Positions 24,804 to 33,345 of a stretch of 33,353 nucleotides of DNA are shown one piece after another (positions within the stretch are counted from its first letter, which is position 1; every line of letters starts with the position of its first letter). Below the pieces are notes generated by a model. It had not been told where the DNA came from and made no database searches. It was given only the letters and a program-made list of their open reading frames with translations. The DNA is from Bdellovibrionaceae bacterium UBA2316 (GTDB lineage: Bacteria > Bdellovibrionota > Bdellovibrionia > Bdellovibrionales > Bdellovibrionaceae): contig DDVI01000133.1 in NCBI GenBank assembly GCA_002345205.1, forward strand, positions 1-33,353, in the 5' to 3' direction. The translations under genes were made by a program, and so were the position numbers.

Positions 24804-25727
24804 TTATATGGCTGGTTCGATCAAACCAACAGATTTTTTAAACTCAGCGTAACGCGCTTTTAGTTTTTCTCTATTCACCTCAACGATAGCTTTTACACCG
24901 AAGTTTTGGATTGTGAAGCTTGAACACATGGTTCCCACGACACAGGCCTTCTTCATATCTTCGAATGTTGGTTTTTGGTTGAATGAAGTTAAATAACCAA
25001 AGAAACCACCTGCAAACGTGTCACCTGCACCCGTAGGGTCAACTACATTAGGCACTGGCATAGCTGGCAGTAGAAAGTAACCTTCAGATTTAGAGTATAA
25101 TACGAAACCATATTCCCCGCGTTTGATCACAACGTATTGAGGACCCAGGGCGCAGATTTTGGGAGCGGCTTCAATTGCATTCTTAGCCCCAGTTAATTGA
25201 TCGGCTTCGCCTTCATTGATCAAAATTACGTCTACTTTTGCTAATACTTTAAGTAACGCTTCTTTTTTCGACTGGATCCAAAAATTCATCGTATCCATAC
25301 CAACAAATTTCGGGTTTTTGATTTGTGATAATACTTGAGTTTGCAATTCAGGCGCAATATTTGCCAAGAAAACAAATGGTGTTTCAGTAAACGCCGCAGG
25401 TAATTTGGGATTGAAGTGTTCAAATACGTTCAATTCTGTCTTCAACGTTTTAGCTTCATTCATGTCGCCTTCGTATTTACCTTCCCAATGAAACGTTTTA
25501 CCTGGAACCGTTTCAAGGCCAGATAAATCTACTTTACGACTTAAAAGCATTTCTTTATCCGAAGCCGAGTAATCTTCACCTACGACTCCTACCACTCTTA
25601 CTGGCGCAAATAAACTAGCTGCTAAAGAAAAATAGTTAGCTGATCCACCTAGCGTTTTATCTGCTTTACCTGACGGAGTTTGGATTGAATCATACGCAAG
25701 TGATCCAACAACTAATAATTGCGACAT
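24804..25727 (-). CDS. PfkB-family (ribokinase-like) carbohydrate or nucleoside kinase
   Basis: Cytoplasmic kinase of 307 residues. It shows the PfkB N-terminal GGSANYFSLAASLFA segment (second signature region, substrate side) and the C-terminal DPTGAGDTFAGGFFGYL motif, whose Asp is the catalytic base and whose GAGD forms the anion hole. The substrate is not decidable: ribokinase, adenosine kinase and sugar kinases share these motifs. AAGGGG lies 7 nt before the ATG. It is the last gene of a tight leftward run (SPFH, TelA, heptose-7-P kinase, RlmN, this), 23 bp after rlmN and just before the terminator. The run contains a second PfkB-fold enzyme, RfaE1, but the two are diverged. Confidence 0.88.
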   Translation of the reverse strand: MSQLLVVGSLAYDSIQTPSGKADKTLGGSANYFSLAASLFAPVRVVGVVGEDYSASDKEMLLSRKVDLSGLETVPGKTFHWEGKYEGDMNEAKTLKTELNVFEHFNPKLPAAFTETPFVFLANIAPELQTQVLSQIKNPKFVGMDTMNFWIQSKKEALLKVLAKVDVILINEGEADQLTGAKNAIEAAPKICALGPQYVVIKRGEYGFVLYSKSEGYFLLPAMPVPNVVDPTGAGDTFAGGFFGYLTSFNQKPTFEDMKKACVVGTMCSSFTIQNFGVKAIVEVNREKLKARYAEFKKSVGLIEPAI

Positions 25728-25750
25728 TTAAGGCCCCTTCTGTTTCTTAA

Positions 25751-26908
25751 TTATGTATGTGACGATAGTGAATTAGATTTTAAATGTAAAGTACGAATCA
25801 ATTTAGAATTCGACGTGTCCATTTGCTGTGGATGACTTTCAAATTCGCTTCGTAACTGGCCACATGCTGCAAAGATATCACGACCCATTGTACGACGTAG
25901 CAACACGTGCGCACCTTTACCGATCAAAAGCTGCTGGAACTTCATTACTTGCGAATCAGATGGGCGTTCAAACCCAGAACCTGGATGTTCATTAAACGGA
26001 ATGATATTGATTTTGCATGGAATATGTTTTGTTAAATGGAATAACTTTTCAGCATGTTCCAACTGATCTGTGATTCCTTTTAGCAATACGTATTCAAATG
26101 TCACGCGTTCACCAGTTTCTTTGGCATACACTTCACATGCTTTTAATAAATCTTTTAACGGGTACTTCTTATTGATCGGCATTATCGAAGTTCGGCTGTC
26201 GTCATCGTAACCATTCAAGCTAACAGCTAAACGAGTTTTATTTTCCCAAATTTTATGCATTTCTGGAACGATACCTGAAGTCGATACGGTTACGCGACGG
26301 CGTGAAAAATTAGTTCCCCATGGCGAGTTTAGAATTTCAATCGCTTTAAATACTTCGTCCGAATTATCTAAAGGTTCACCCATTCCCATAAATACAATGT
26401 TCGTTAAACGATGACCTTCTGGCATGGCTCGCTGAACTTGTAAGAATTGACCAACGATTTGATCCGCCGTTAAGCGTTTTTGAAGCTTTTGTTTTCCTGT
26501 AAAGCAGAACTTGCAGGCCATATTACAGCCTACTTCAGATGAAATACATAATGTCTGACGATCTTCCGCAGGGATAACAACAGATTCAACTGTTTTACCA
26601 TCGCCTACGTCGAAAAGAAACTTTTGAGTTCCGTCTTTACTTTTTAAATGCTTAACAACGTTAGGAAGATCGAATCGAATCATATTTTTCAATTCGATAC
26701 GGAAATCTTTTGATAGATTCGACATTTGGTCTGGGTCGGTTACATTTTTATCATAAATCCATTTATAAATCTGCTGTGCACGGAATTTTTCTTTGCCAGA
26801 TGATTTAAAAAGAGTCTCCAAATCCCCCAAAGTTAAAGCGAAGAAATTTCGAGGTGTTGGTGTCACCGATACTGGCGTCGTTTCCGTAGTTTGAGACTCT
26901 ATTTGCAT
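25751..26908 (-). CDS. rlmN: 23S rRNA (and tRNA) adenine-C2 methyltransferase RlmN
   Basis: Radical-SAM enzyme that methylates A2503 of 23S rRNA, and A37 of some tRNAs, using a methylcysteine intermediate. The cluster-binding C128-x3-C132-x2-C135 (GCNMACKFCFTG) is present, as is the second catalytic cysteine C349 (AACGQLR) that carries the methyl group; VFMGMGEPLDN and SLNGYDDD are typical. It has an N-terminal polar extension (~20 residues of T, P and S before NFFALTLGDL) and a ~36-residue Ser-rich tail after C349, both a little longer than usual. No clear Shine-Dalgarno site precedes the ATG, so the true start may be slightly inside. It sits between two kinase genes. Confidence 0.95.
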   Translation of the reverse strand: MQIESQTTETTPVSVTPTPRNFFALTLGDLETLFKSSGKEKFRAQQIYKWIYDKNVTDPDQMSNLSKDFRIELKNMIRFDLPNVVKHLKSKDGTQKFLFDVGDGKTVESVVIPAEDRQTLCISSEVGCNMACKFCFTGKQKLQKRLTADQIVGQFLQVQRAMPEGHRLTNIVFMGMGEPLDNSDEVFKAIEILNSPWGTNFSRRRVTVSTSGIVPEMHKIWENKTRLAVSLNGYDDDSRTSIMPINKKYPLKDLLKACEVYAKETGERVTFEYVLLKGITDQLEHAEKLFHLTKHIPCKINIIPFNEHPGSGFERPSDSQVMKFQQLLIGKGAHVLLRRTMGRDIFAACGQLRSEFESHPQQMDTSNSKLIRTLHLKSNSLSSHT

Positions 26909-26941
26909 GCACAGAGGTATGCCTGTTTTCGACCTAAAAAG

Positions 26942-27973
26942 CTAGTGTGAAATAAATTCAATCATCTCTTTAAGGTCACACGGAACACACCCTACTTTGC
27001 TGACAACATTCCCTGCGGCCACGTTTGCTAAAAGGCAGGATTCATTTAATGAAAACCCAGCCACTTGAGATAGCGCTATTGTAGCAATAACTGTATCTCC
27101 TGCGCCCGTAACGTCGAAAACTCGTTTCGCAAAGGTCGGAACCTCGGTAATTCTTTCACCCGAGAAAATCGTCATTCCCTCTTTTCCACGAGTGATAACG
27201 ATGTCTTTAGTATTCAGCTTGTTTTGTAAAGTTTTACCGATTTCGTAGACCTTGTTAGGGTTTTCACGAAGGTCTTCAAAATTAAACCCGGCAAGAACTA
27301 ATGACTCGTCATAATTGGGCTTAAACAGCGAAGCGCCACGGTAGAATGATAACGGCTGGGTACGATGGGGATCCACAAACACAGGAACCTTTACGCGATT
27401 GGCTTCATCGATCATCTTCTGAATTAAACCTTCATCAAAGATACCTTTTGCATAATCCTGCAAAATAACACCATCGTACTGACTTAAACACTCAGTGTAG
27501 GCTTTGAATACGCGCGCACTGACCATTTCTGATAAGTATTTCTTTAATTCATAATCGATGCGCACGATGTGATGTGGTCCCGCCATAACTCGCGATTTAC
27601 GAGTCGTTGGACGGGAATCATCCACTTGCATTAAATCCCAAGGAATCTTGGCTTCTTTAAATAAGGGCTTCAGCAGGTCAGCACCAAAGTCATTGCCCAC
27701 GACCGATAGAATGCCCACTTGGGCCCCCAGTGCTGTGATATTTTGAGCCACGTTGGCTGACAAACCTAATCGCTTTTCTTCAGACTCGACGTCCATTACG
27801 GGAACAGGAGCCTCCGGAGAAATACGCTTAACCGCTCCGATAATATACTCATCAAGACCGACATCGCCAACCACTAGGACCTTTTTGTCGGCCATCAATG
27901 GGATCTTTTTCAAGATCTGAGCTTTGCGGGCATTATCTAATTCAATTTTCTCGATATTAAAATGTGTCTTCAA
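26942..27973 (-). CDS. rfaE1: D-glycero-beta-D-manno-heptose-7-phosphate kinase (HldE N-terminal type)
   Basis: Makes heptose-1,7-bisphosphate for the ADP-heptose of lipopolysaccharide inner core; cytoplasmic. The 343-residue protein is PfkB-fold with the RfaE1 hallmarks VVGDVGLDEYIIG, RISPEAPVPV and GLSANVAQNI near the N-terminus and DVTGAGDTVIATIALS near the end. The adenylyltransferase domain that HldE carries at its C-terminus is absent, so that step must be encoded elsewhere. TTG start with GAGGA about 5 nt upstream. It follows the TelA gene by 14 bp. Confidence 0.9.
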   Translation of the reverse strand: MKTHFNIEKIELDNARKAQILKKIPLMADKKVLVVGDVGLDEYIIGAVKRISPEAPVPVMDVESEEKRLGLSANVAQNITALGAQVGILSVVGNDFGADLLKPLFKEAKIPWDLMQVDDSRPTTRKSRVMAGPHHIVRIDYELKKYLSEMVSARVFKAYTECLSQYDGVILQDYAKGIFDEGLIQKMIDEANRVKVPVFVDPHRTQPLSFYRGASLFKPNYDESLVLAGFNFEDLRENPNKVYEIGKTLQNKLNTKDIVITRGKEGMTIFSGERITEVPTFAKRVFDVTGAGDTVIATIALSQVAGFSLNESCLLANVAAGNVVSKVGCVPCDLKEMIEFISH

Positions 27974-27987
27974 TGAGTCCTCAATCC

Positions 27988-29193
27988 TTATGTATCAATA
28001 GCAATCGCTGGTTTAACTTGGTTGCCCTTGTCCATTTTCGCTATAGACGACTGCGCTTCGGTAGTCAATTTCTCCATTTCAATCACGGCTTGAGCCATTT
28101 GTGGCAGAGCCTTCTGGCGGAATGTGGAAATATCATCCATTGCCGTTTTCAAGTCTTGGAACGCTACCTTTAACGTGTTCATATCTAGGCTTGCTGACGA
28201 AGCCTGTTTTTGAATTTCTACACCTTGAGTTTTTAAGCGTGATGCCGTACCTGCGATCAGGTCATTCGTTGTTTTATTTACGCTATTGATTTTATCCAAA
28301 ACGATCTTTTGATTAGCCAAAGCCATTGCAACCGTCGCCGCGACTTGCAATGCGCTGACAGTTACATTTAATGAACGATTCACACCACGTACTAGTTCTT
28401 TATTATTTCTCATAATGATTTCAGTCGCGATCACACCTTGCTGATTTACCGCTAACTGTTGTTGTAAATCGATAATACGCTGGCGTAATGGGAACAGAAT
28501 TTCTTCGCTCAGGAACTTGTGTTGATCCGAACCTGCCGTTACTTCGCGATCCAATTTGTATTGAAGTTTATTATCGATCACTTGTGATAACGCGATCATC
28601 TGAGTCAGTTTATCGCTAATTTCGCGCATGCTTTTTTGATCTTCGGTTAGCGTGATATTATCACGAGTCAGTTGATCACGTCCGTTTTCCAACGACTTAA
28701 TAATCGCTGCAATCACGTCTTGCGCCGATTCAAATTTCGAAAAATATTTTTTCAAGGGATCACCAATACCCGGAAGAAATCCAAGTGTTCGCGAAACCCA
28801 ACCTGGCTCGAAATTAAACTTTGCTGGATCCAATTCTTCAACTTTTAGCTTTAGGTTAATTAAAGAGTTGGCAACTTCGCCGCCTTCACTTGAACGGTCT
28901 GATAACTTTTTAACAGGCTGTTTTAATAGCTCACTCTTCTTCGCCGCTTCACGCTGAAGTTCTAAACCAAAAGTATCCACGGCTGCTTTATTATCTTCAC
29001 GTCCTTTATAGTCTTGAGGATTCAAATTCATAATACGATCAATGAACTGGGTCGCTTTGGTTTCTAAATTAGCTTGAACCGGAGCTTCTACCGCCATTGG
29101 CTTGTGAGCATCTGGTAATGCTAATTCCTTTTTAATTGCATCTGTCGAAAAAATATCATCGATTCGTGTGTTCTCAGCTGTTTTTGTCTCCAC
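27988..29193 (-). CDS. TelA-family toxic-anion-resistance-like protein
   Basis: Member of the TelA/KlaA family (PF05816), named for tellurite resistance but also found in general envelope-stress clusters. It is 401 residues, nearly all helical: a polar N-terminus (1-60), a QFIDRIMNLNPQDYKGREDN entry, FEPGWVSRTLGFLPG-DPLKKYFSKFESAQ in the middle, and LFPLRQRIIDLQQQLAVNQQ plus a long helix ALQVAATVAMALANQKIVLD typical of the family. GTG start, GGAG 6 nt upstream. It lies 10 bp after the SPFH gene. That pairing is known elsewhere, so both probably work on membrane stress. Direct tellurite resistance is not shown. Confidence 0.9.
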   Translation of the reverse strand: METKTAENTRIDDIFSTDAIKKELALPDAHKPMAVEAPVQANLETKATQFIDRIMNLNPQDYKGREDNKAAVDTFGLELQREAAKKSELLKQPVKKLSDRSSEGGEVANSLINLKLKVEELDPAKFNFEPGWVSRTLGFLPGIGDPLKKYFSKFESAQDVIAAIIKSLENGRDQLTRDNITLTEDQKSMREISDKLTQMIALSQVIDNKLQYKLDREVTAGSDQHKFLSEEILFPLRQRIIDLQQQLAVNQQGVIATEIIMRNNKELVRGVNRSLNVTVSALQVAATVAMALANQKIVLDKINSVNKTTNDLIAGTASRLKTQGVEIQKQASSASLDMNTLKVAFQDLKTAMDDISTFRQKALPQMAQAVIEMEKLTTEAQSSIAKMDKGNQVKPAIAIDT

Positions 29194-29203
29194 AAGAAAC
29201 TCC

Positions 29204-30178
29204 TTACTTAATTTGCTTTAGCAATTCTGCTCTTTTTGTTTCAAATTCGGCTTCAGAAATGACGCCTTTAGATTTTAAATCGTGTAACTGGCTAATTGTC
29301 TTTAGTACATCATCGTTATTTGGGCCTCCGGTGTCCGCGGTACCCATCGATTTAGCAACGGTCTGTCCCAAAGCCAATGCCGTCGCCAGTTCTACACCTG
29401 CAGAACTGCCGCCGCCTTCTTTAGTCAAGCTTTCGGCAGTTTGAAATTGTGTATATTGTTTCATATCACCAGAAATTTTCATCGAAGCCATCTTATCAAT
29501 TTGTGACTGGACTTCTTCTGGTAAGGAAATGCTTTGAACGAAGAATGATTCTAAACTTAAACCGTAATTTTCAAAATCATCTGCCAATTCATTTTTTAAT
29601 ATTTGAGAGAAATTCTCTTGGTGCGCTGCCATGTCCAAAAACGAAATTTGTGCTTTACCAAAATAGGTCGCTAGTGATGTCAAAATTGTCGACTTAAGCT
29701 GGCCTTCCAGATCACCTGCCGAAAAAACTTCCTTATTCGCGGAAAGCTTTTGATACACCACTTTTGGATTTTTAATTCGATAACTGAAGGTGCCAAACGC
29801 ACGAATACGAACAACGCCAAAATCTTTGTCTCGAACTGTGATCGGTGACGCCGTTCCCCACTTTTGATCAATTTGCTCGTTAGTTGAAAAGAAAATGACA
29901 TCAGACTTAAACGGCGACTGAAACATTTTATCCCAGTTCTGTAAGTTCGTAAGAACGGGTAAATTTCTAGTTTCAACCGTATGCAAACCGGGACCAAATA
30001 AATCCGCAACCACACCTTCATTAACAAACAATGCGATCTGAGTTTGGCGCACCGTTAGCTGAGCGCCACTTTGGATCTCGCGGTCTTGCATTGGGTAACG
30101 ATAAGCAAGCACGCCAGACGCTTCATCTGGCCATTCAATTACATCCAGCAATTGCTTTTTAAAGAACCCAAAAACCAT
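29204..30178 (-). CDS. SPFH-domain protein with C-terminal SHOCT (YdjI-like)
   Basis: A 324-residue protein of the SPFH_1 / virion-core-like group: VIEWPDEASGVLAYRYPM at the start, ALFVNEGVVADLFGPGLHTV, then VRIRAFGTFSYRI in the SPFH core (about 20-235). The C-terminal ~35 residues (LHDLKSKGVISEAEFETKRA) are a SHOCT oligomerisation motif. Unlike stomatins it lacks an obvious N-terminal membrane helix. GGAGG lies 5 nt before its ATG and a strong promoter precedes it. It heads the run SPFH-TelA-RfaE1-RlmN-PfkB. In Bacillus, YdjI-like proteins occur with PspA/TelA-type stress genes; the same kind of module is inferred here. Confidence 0.9.
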   Translation of the reverse strand: MVFGFFKKQLLDVIEWPDEASGVLAYRYPMQDREIQSGAQLTVRQTQIALFVNEGVVADLFGPGLHTVETRNLPVLTNLQNWDKMFQSPFKSDVIFFSTNEQIDQKWGTASPITVRDKDFGVVRIRAFGTFSYRIKNPKVVYQKLSANKEVFSAGDLEGQLKSTILTSLATYFGKAQISFLDMAAHQENFSQILKNELADDFENYGLSLESFFVQSISLPEEVQSQIDKMASMKISGDMKQYTQFQTAESLTKEGGGSSAGVELATALALGQTVAKSMGTADTGGPNNDDVLKTISQLHDLKSKGVISEAEFETKRAELLKQIK

Positions 30179-30206
30179 AGTGGCCTCCGTTGTGATTTGC
30201 TTCTAA

Positions 30207-30235
30207 AATATATAGGGAGTTAAAAATAATGACAA
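30207..30235 (-). promoter_or_regulatory. Promoter of the SPFH-TelA operon
   Basis: Leftward TTGTCA (30230-30235), 17-nt spacer and TATATT (30207-30212): five of six matches in each box at the best spacing, about 28 nt before the SPFH ATG. Confidence 0.6.
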
Positions 30236-30259
30236 TAAACTTCTTGTCGAGCGTTGCCT

Positions 30260-30287
30260 TTGCATAACTTGTTGCAAAACGTAAAAT
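30260..30287 (+). promoter_or_regulatory. Candidate promoter of the divergent 211-aa gene, over a TTTGCA dyad
   Basis: TTGCAT (30260-30265), 16-nt spacer, TAAAAT (30282-30287). A dyad TTTGCA-N8-TGCAAA (30259-30278) covers the -35 and spacer and could be an operator. Confidence 0.4.
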
Positions 30288-30338
30288 AAGGGTTTTAATA
30301 AGACCCAGTTTTCTAGTCGTTTTTCTTTGGAGATTTAA

Positions 30339-30974
30339 ATGTTTTGGTTCTTTCTTATAGGTGTTGTTGCGTTAATTTTAATCAGCAGAGCTTTAATTAT
30401 AAAAAGTCGCGGTTACTCTGACAATTCGGGTCTTAAAAATGTGAATGATTCAACTAAACTTTTAAAGTCCGACCTCTTCAAACTTCAATTTACTGAAAAC
30501 GCCGAAAAGTACGGAGAAAAAATTTCGCAACAGTTTGACGAACTTGAAAAGAAATATAATTCGTATTTGCAAACTTTAAATCAAAAATTCAATCCTTCAG
30601 AGATTACTTACGATCGATATCTAAACCCCGTTCAACAAGTGCAACAAAGCTTATTTGAAAATTTTAAAAAACTAAAAGACGTAACTATTTTCATTGGTAA
30701 CAATGCCCAAAGTGTAAAAGACATTTCAAAAAAACCGGGAGAGGCCTTATCTGCCGAAGAAAAAAACAAACTTGAAATTAACAAAAAGTATCTGGCTCAC
30801 TATGAAGAACTGTACAGCATCAACCAGCAAGTTCTAAACGAATTAGACTCACTGACTCTATCACTTTCACAAGTGACCTCCAACCAGTCTTCGGATCCTA
30901 AACAAATTGAGTATTTAGTAAAAGAGCTCAGTACCCTTTCAGAAAGGGCAAAGAAATATAATATTCAATCGTAA
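30339..30974 (+). CDS. Membrane-anchored coiled-coil protein beside the SPFH-TelA operon
   Basis: A 211-residue protein with an N-terminal membrane helix (MFWFFLIGVVALILISRALI) and a cytoplasmic helical rest (about 35-205): KYGEKISQQFDELEKKYNSY and YEELYSINQQVLNELDSL. The layout recalls LemA or XpaC-like partners of TelA modules, but no family signature is certain. GGAG lies 6 nt before the ATG. It diverges from the SPFH-TelA operon across 160 bp and probably belongs to the same envelope-stress module. Its 3' end stops 2 bp from the convergent outer-membrane gene, with no terminator seen. Confidence 0.7.
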   Translation: MFWFFLIGVVALILISRALIIKSRGYSDNSGLKNVNDSTKLLKSDLFKLQFTENAEKYGEKISQQFDELEKKYNSYLQTLNQKFNPSEITYDRYLNPVQQVQQSLFENFKKLKDVTIFIGNNAQSVKDISKKPGEALSAEEKNKLEINKKYLAHYEELYSINQQVLNELDSLTLSLSQVTSNQSSDPKQIEYLVKELSTLSERAKKYNIQS

Positions 30975-30976
30975 AA

Positions 30977-32155
30977 CTAGAAGTTCATTGAGAATCGAGC
31001 TAGATACAGTCGGTTCTCTTTTGGTGTTTTAAACGTACCTACGTCCTCACCGTAAGTGACTAGATCTAGATTGAACACGGTAAACATCGCCGACAAACCA
31101 GCCGTCAAATAGCCTTGGCTAAGTCCAACACGGTAGTTTCCTTTCCACCAGTTGTACATCGACCAGTCGAATTCGAATCCTAAATGTAGACCTTTACGTA
31201 AATTGAATGCCGGGTGCAAAATATTTTTGATATCCAAAACTCCGCGGCCGCCAAAAATCCACATACTTGGATATTCCCAGCGCGATCCAATATCGATGAC
31301 ACGTGTTAGTTTAGCTGGTTTTGAATCGGCATTAGCCTCTTTATTAAAAAGTTTTAAACTGCCCATGGAATCTGCGTCGATCAGATTTTTAACCACGGCC
31401 CCAAACGTTGGTCTAGCTAACCGTAATACCGAGAAAATACTCTCATCGTCTGCAATATGCGGTTTATACAAAACGCCAATATCAGCATCAATGAAGTAGC
31501 CCTCTTTCAGATCAGAGGTTTTTACTAAATTCGAATCTGCAGCGAGCTCGATCGCGTCCACTGATTTACTGAAATACCCACGATTAATGACCTTGCCCGT
31601 AATACCCCAAGCGATTTTTGCGTCTTCGATTTCTTTGTAAGTATCCGCATAGCCTAAAGCTAACGTAGTATCTATATAAATTGTCGAACTTATAGAAACC
31701 GGCTGATTCGGAGTTAGCTCAATGGAAAGATCTGCTGGAATAAAACCGATACCCCAACCTTGCCCGACATAAATGCCATTGGGAGCCGTAAAGCGACCAC
31801 CAAATGATTTTCCATACTGCTTTTGAATCGCGGTGAAAATAGCATTTTGCTTATCCGTTTCGCTGCCTTTTGTTTGTGACGCATCGGAAATTTCTTTGCT
31901 AAAAGAACTAAATGCATCGGAAATGGCAACATCGAAAGATAAATTTAATTCTCCATTTTCGCGAAATGCTAAGCCCGCCGGGTTGTAAAATAACGCCGAA
32001 TAGTCGTTAGCAACAGCAACGAATGCGTTCCCCATACCAAGGGCACGCGGCGATTGGTACTGTTGATGAATTCTGTAAGAAACACCGTCATAGGCTGCAA
32101 GACTCATCTGGCACCAGAACAGGCAAACCCCTACGAAAGGTATTAACTTTTTCAT
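30977..32155 (-). CDS. Outer-membrane protein, PorV/FadL-like (UPF0164-type)
   Basis: A 392-residue beta-barrel candidate: signal peptide MKKLIPFVGVCLFWCQMSLA, then the hallmark QSPRALGMGNAFVAVANDYS-ALFYNPAGLAF of the FadL/PorV-like superfamily, in which an N-terminal plug is followed by a barrel. Repeated aromatic strands run to a C-terminal LYLARFSMNF, a typical outer-membrane insertion end with terminal Phe. Substrate is unknown; FadL members move hydrophobic compounds and PorV members assist secretion. GGAGG lies 4 nt before the ATG. It diverges from the 180-aa secreted gene by 54 bp. Confidence 0.82.
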   Translation of the reverse strand: MKKLIPFVGVCLFWCQMSLAAYDGVSYRIHQQYQSPRALGMGNAFVAVANDYSALFYNPAGLAFRENGELNLSFDVAISDAFSSFSKEISDASQTKGSETDKQNAIFTAIQKQYGKSFGGRFTAPNGIYVGQGWGIGFIPADLSIELTPNQPVSISSTIYIDTTLALGYADTYKEIEDAKIAWGITGKVINRGYFSKSVDAIELAADSNLVKTSDLKEGYFIDADIGVLYKPHIADDESIFSVLRLARPTFGAVVKNLIDADSMGSLKLFNKEANADSKPAKLTRVIDIGSRWEYPSMWIFGGRGVLDIKNILHPAFNLRKGLHLGFEFDWSMYNWWKGNYRVGLSQGYLTAGLSAMFTVFNLDLVTYGEDVGTFKTPKENRLYLARFSMNF

Positions 32156-32172
32156 TTATCCTCCATAAGCAC

Positions 32173-32202
32173 TTCACAAAAATTGTAAAAACAATTTATA
32201 CT
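32173..32202 (+). promoter_or_regulatory. Promoter with a palindrome filling the spacer, leaderless placement
   Basis: TTCACA (32173-32178), 18-nt spacer, TATACT (32197-32202), then seven bases to the ATG at 32210. The spacer holds AAATTGT-AAAA-ACAATTT (32180-32197), a perfect 7-bp dyad where a repressor would block the polymerase. No Shine-Dalgarno site precedes the ATG. Confidence 0.55.
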
Positions 32203-32209
32203 TTTTAGT

Positions 32210-32752
32210 ATGCGTCTTTTTATAATTTTCATTTTTTTGACCTTCGTCGTGCTAAAGGGTACTAATGCAGCTCCCCAATCAACACCGACTCCTACATCGC
32301 CGATTGAAGACAAATCTGCTTTAAGGCAAGACGGTGACGACTTCTTTCCTCCTGCACAAATACGAAATTTTCGCTTCCAATTTGGAGGTTTAAGTGGCTC
32401 ATTTAACGACAACAAAGAATCAGATTGGCATTACATTTTTGGTGTCGCCCGCAAAACTGAGTTTGCATTCGAGCGTTCGTTCATGTGGGGCGCATCCATT
32501 GCGTCTAATGAGAGCATAGAGCTAAAGTTTCAAATGGATTTTACTAGTCTATTTATGATCGACCCCATGTGGAATGATTATGGAATAGGATTCAGCCAAT
32601 TTATATGGGGACGTGACGGAATTTCAAATCTAGTGAATATCAACCAATCAAAAATAAATATCTATGCTGATTTCGGTACCTATTTTCAAGTGCAAGCCTA
32701 TTATGGGCTCAAAGGTCTAGCTTATTCAATTTCATTTCAATCTTGGTTCTGA
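32210..32752 (+). CDS. Small secreted protein of unknown function
   Basis: A 180-residue protein with signal peptide MRLFIIFIFLTFVVLKGTNA, a P/T-rich linker (APQSTPTPTSPIED) and a beta-rich remainder with many aromatics (FRFQFGGLSGSF, FAFERSFMWGASIA, LKFQMDFTSLF, YGIGFSQFIWG) ending FQSWF. The aromatic strands and terminal Phe suggest a small outer-membrane barrel, but the family is not recognised. Its last 16 bp overlap the 3' end of coaE on the other strand. It may have a leaderless message under the palindrome-bearing promoter. Confidence 0.65.
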   Translation: MRLFIIFIFLTFVVLKGTNAAPQSTPTPTSPIEDKSALRQDGDDFFPPAQIRNFRFQFGGLSGSFNDNKESDWHYIFGVARKTEFAFERSFMWGASIASNESIELKFQMDFTSLFMIDPMWNDYGIGFSQFIWGRDGISNLVNINQSKINIYADFGTYFQVQAYYGLKGLAYSISFQSWF

Positions 32753-33345
32753 ATAGTTCCTAACCAAACAATAAACTTACCTACTTCAATTTCTAGCTGG
32801 GCCTTATCACCATCGTTGTTGATCAGTACATGCGCACGTGATTCCTTTACGGAAAGTGGCAACTGCACAGCCAAACGTTTTTTAATTTCCTCATCAGTCC
32901 AATTGTTTCTAGCCTTGATTCGTTTGATTTGATTTTCGGGACTACAGGTAACCATCACTACAAGATCAAATGACTTGTCCATGTTCTTTTCAAATAACAA
33001 CGGCACATCATAAAACAAGTACTTTTGATTATTCTTTTTATGCTCATCCTTTTGTTTATCAACAACGATACGTATTTCCGGATGGGTAATGGACTCCAAC
33101 TTTTCTAATCTTTCTCGATCAGAAAAAACAATTTGAGCCAAAGCCGCCCTATCTATATTACCCTGGGAATCAAGTATTTCGCTTCCAAACTCTGCAACTA
33201 TTTTTCCAAAGGCGGGGCTTGTTTTTTCAAGATTTCTTTTTGCTAACACATCGGCGTCCAACACAAAAAAACCTTTTTCCCGAAGTATTTCAGAAAATGT
33301 TGATTTGCCAGTTCCAATGGAACCGGTAATCCCAATCCAAAGCAC
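32737..33345 (-). CDS. coaE: Dephospho-CoA kinase
   Basis: Catalyses the last step of coenzyme A synthesis, phosphorylating the ribose 3'-OH of dephospho-CoA. The 202-residue protein matches family length, with P-loop GSIGTGKST (8-16), the substrate-side LDADVLAKR, HPEIR, and YDVPLLFEK motifs, and the lid R-I-K-A-R-N. GTG start with GAGG about 5 nt upstream, at the edge of the window. It is convergent with the 180-aa gene and overlaps it by 16 bp. Nothing odd is seen. Confidence 0.95.
   Translation of the reverse strand: MLWIGITGSIGTGKSTFSEILREKGFFVLDADVLAKRNLEKTSPAFGKIVAEFGSEILDSQGNIDRAALAQIVFSDRERLEKLESITHPEIRIVVDKQKDEHKKNNQKYLFYDVPLLFEKNMDKSFDLVVMVTCSPENQIKRIKARNNWTDEEIKKRLAVQLPLSVKESRAHVLINNDGDKAQLEIEVGKFIVWLGTIQNQD

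Noticed and set aside
24804..27973. The two PfkB-fold kinases as a recent duplication
   Set aside because: Only the shared GAGD-type motif matches; N-terminal signatures and substrates differ, and RfaE1 motifs are specific to one of them.
29680..30027. A 115-residue frame inside the SPFH gene
   Set aside because: Same strand, shifted frame, no start site and no recognisable motif; the SPFH frame is well supported.
31152..31499. A 115-residue rightward frame inside the outer-membrane gene
   Set aside because: Antisense to a gene with a clear signal peptide and PorV/FadL-like motif; no independent support.
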